Positions 28,636 to 30,282 of a stretch of DNA of 30,282 nt are shown here, in pieces. The position numbers and the translations under genes are program-made. Within the stretch, counting starts at the first letter, position 1, and the number at the start of each line of letters is the position of its first letter. The notes below the pieces were generated by a model, which was not told where the DNA came from, did no database searches, and worked only from the letters and a program-made list of their open reading frames with translations. This DNA is from CAYUNT01 sp964446285. GTDB lineage: Bacteria; Sumerlaeota; Sumerlaeia; SLMS01; CAYUNT01. The stretch is taken from contig CAYUNT010000031.1 in NCBI GenBank assembly GCA_964446285.1, positions 1 through 30,282 on the forward strand. Direction: 5' to 3'.

Positions 28636-30258
28636 TCAATATGTATTCCAAAGACGAACGCGAACCGTGGATTGAATTCGGTTGCGTATTGGGTCCTGGA
28701 GGCGGTGATCGAAATAAACATCCCATCCGCCGCCGCCAAGGAATCCGCGCTCGCCGTGGACAGCGCCATAAATATCACCCTGCCCCTGGAAATCACCTGT
28801 TCCGTATGTATAAAGGAGTCCACGAACCCGGCAATTGCGGATTGCGCTTCCCGTGCTGCCGTCCGGTCGCTCGGGGCTGTCCAATTGCGGCGAATTGCCT
28901 GCCCCGCCCATGTAGATATTGGCCGCGATAAAGAAATAACCGTAGAAGAACGGCCCGCTCCCCGTCACACGGAGGGTGGTCATATTGCTTCCCGCCACAT
29001 TGGGCGGATTTCCATCCATTGTATCTATGAAATACATCGGCGGCATGGTGTCGCCTTCCACCGAGTCAGGGTCGATACCCTGATTAAAGACCTGCTCGAA
29101 TGTTTTCTCCTCCAGAACGCCGGTTGTGGCATTGGGCACAAGGAGCGTTCCATTGGAGGTTGTTTGATAGATTGGCCATCCCATCCGCGTCGCCAGCATC
29201 TTCATCGTGTTATAGTCATACTGCGGCCAAGGCAGGTTGGTGGCGTGCTGCGACAGGTTTTCGCGGTCGTAATAACTGCGATTGATGCGCGAATTCAACG
29301 TGGCTTCCAGGTAGGGCAGATAATAATTGGCCGCGCTCGATTCAATCGGTGTGCGTGAGTCTCCGCTCCGCTCTCTGCCATCCGCATACGTGCCGGTGGG
29401 GTAAACCAACTGGCCTTCCGCGCGGGCGTAAAACCAGGGATCCTGGGTTTGGGTTGGGAATTTAGTGATGTTGTTTGTCAAGTCAAGGTCGGTATGCGTC
29501 CAGACTTCGCCCCAGTGAATGTTGAACTGTCCGTTGCTTGAAGCGGAGGCGCGCGACATGATGGCCGCTGGAATGGCCAGATCGCGGATGCGGTTGTCAA
29601 AAATCCGCACCTCAACAGTGCTTTGAACACCGGTAATGGATGCGCCAACGGCAGTGACGCGGGCAACGGTCCCGGATGGATCCGCATTCGGTCCGCTCGT
29701 CACGGGAGGTTCCACGAGAAGCGTTACTATTTGTCCGCGAAGATCGCCCTGTTCATCCGCGACGCTGAACACATAAGTGGGATACATGTCCTCGACCGCG
29801 AGATTTTCCAGGCCTGCTGCCTGAAGGCGCGCGGCGAAAATGGACTGGTTGGAATCGCTGACAAAGCGTCCGCTGTTGATATCCGGCACAAAAAGCGCCT
29901 GAAAAGCCGTATCGGGATATCGTCCATCCTCCCAGGCATACAGGACAACATCATTGTCAGTTTGCTCGTCGGTGTTCTGGGGCAGGCGCGGCTGCAACCA
30001 CGCATTGTATCCCCGATTAAACCAATCAACCACCTGCTGAACGCCTGCCTCGGCGGCATAAAAGGCCTGAAGGCGGTCTTCGGCGCGTCGCGTTGTGAGG
30101 ATATGATTATTTACAAGCACTGTGATGGAAATTACCGCTATTCCGGCAATTACCAACAGCATGAGCGAATACATCAAGACGGAACCGTTTCTTTTCCCCG
30201 ACCATATAACTGAATGATGCAACTTCACGGGAATACAACCTTTCAAAACGCCGCGCAT
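28636..30258 (-). CDS. PilX-like pseudopilin / type IV pilus assembly protein
   Basis: The 540-residue product has the PilX N-terminal pattern: KRNGSVLMYSLMLLVIAGIA begins a membrane helix, and an AFYAAEAGVQQVVDWFNRG segment with the conserved AAEAG follows at about residue 67. PilX-type minor pilins prime or decorate type IV pili or type II secretion pseudopili. The large C-terminal part, much longer than classical PilX, is rich in Asn, Thr and Tyr and looks extracellular. The ATG at 30258 lacks an SD. A GTG at 30228 (KLHHSVIWSGKRNGS) has AAAGG ten bases upstream and gives a leader closer to the family, so it may be the true start. The window ends 24 bases upstream, so an upstream partner gene cannot be seen. 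Confidence 0.82.
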   Translation of the reverse strand: MRGVLKGCIPVKLHHSVIWSGKRNGSVLMYSLMLLVIAGIAVISITVLVNNHILTTRRAEDRLQAFYAAEAGVQQVVDWFNRGYNAWLQPRLPQNTDEQTDNDVVLYAWEDGRYPDTAFQALFVPDINSGRFVSDSNQSIFAARLQAAGLENLAVEDMYPTYVFSVADEQGDLRGQIVTLLVEPPVTSGPNADPSGTVARVTAVGASITGVQSTVEVRIFDNRIRDLAIPAAIMSRASASSNGQFNIHWGEVWTHTDLDLTNNITKFPTQTQDPWFYARAEGQLVYPTGTYADGRERSGDSRTPIESSAANYYLPYLEATLNSRINRSYYDRENLSQHATNLPWPQYDYNTMKMLATRMGWPIYQTTSNGTLLVPNATTGVLEEKTFEQVFNQGIDPDSVEGDTMPPMYFIDTMDGNPPNVAGSNMTTLRVTGSGPFFYGYFFIAANIYMGGAGNSPQLDSPERPDGSTGSAIRNCRVRGLLYTYGTGDFQGQGDIYGAVHGERGFLGGGGWDVYFDHRLQDPIRNRIQSTVRVRLWNTY

Positions 30259-30282
30259 CCGTACGCACAGCGCGCGGGGGGG

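Noticed and set aside
1..30282. tRNA, rRNA, CRISPR array, prophage or insertion sequence
   Set aside because: I found no T-loop-like tRNA ends, no regularly spaced direct repeats with unique spacers, and no transposase or phage genes; the tandem arrays have no spacers.

Overview
The window reads as chromosomal DNA of a GC-rich Gram-negative bacterium. LptD (outer-membrane LPS assembly), a lipoprotein-type serine hydrolase, a PilX-like pseudopilin and several Sec signal peptides indicate a double membrane. GTG and TTG starts with strong Shine-Dalgarno (SD) sequences, a tiny COX24/mS38-like basic protein, a GH38/DUF6259 glycan-processing group and many short palindromic repeats suggest a deep-branching lineage such as the PVC relatives, Lentisphaerota, Hydrogenedentota or Sumerlaeota. 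That placement is inference. I see no phage, transposase, CRISPR array, rRNA or tRNA.

Layout. Positions 80-11658 lie on the minus strand. In transcription order they hold a GT-C type membrane glycosyltransferase, a YfhO-like giant membrane protein, rbfA overlapping a secreted 907-residue TPR protein, a zinc amidase, a cob(I)alamin adenosyltransferase and xseB. A 600-base intergenic stretch rich in repeats follows. Positions 12261-19955 lie on the plus strand: a class-A beta-lactamase-fold lipoprotein, a GH38 alpha-mannosidase with basic low-complexity tails, a family 2 glycosyltransferase and a DUF6259 glycosidase-like protein. The last three look like one glycan-processing operon. A minus-strand AraC/GyrI-type regulator is divergent from lptD. 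After lptD come the 28-codon basic protein and a sigma-54 activator with a zinc-ribbon and TPR front end. Two minus-strand genes end the window: a secreted beta-propeller with a Ser/Pro-rich tail and a PilX-like pseudopilin.

The most unusual content is between and inside the genes. There is a triple-hairpin repeat family (three copies, one read through by the amidase reading frame). There is a second hairpin family whose stems differ by compensatory changes, with head-to-head copies forming the end of the YfhO-like gene. A 25-base sequence is shared exactly, in inverted orientation, between the YfhO-like gene and a 15-bp minisatellite 4.8 kb away. There are also 7-bp and 9-bp tandem repeats and a long imperfect hairpin between convergent genes. 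The envelope and glycan genes may cooperate in building or turning over surface polysaccharide, but no complete known pathway is present.
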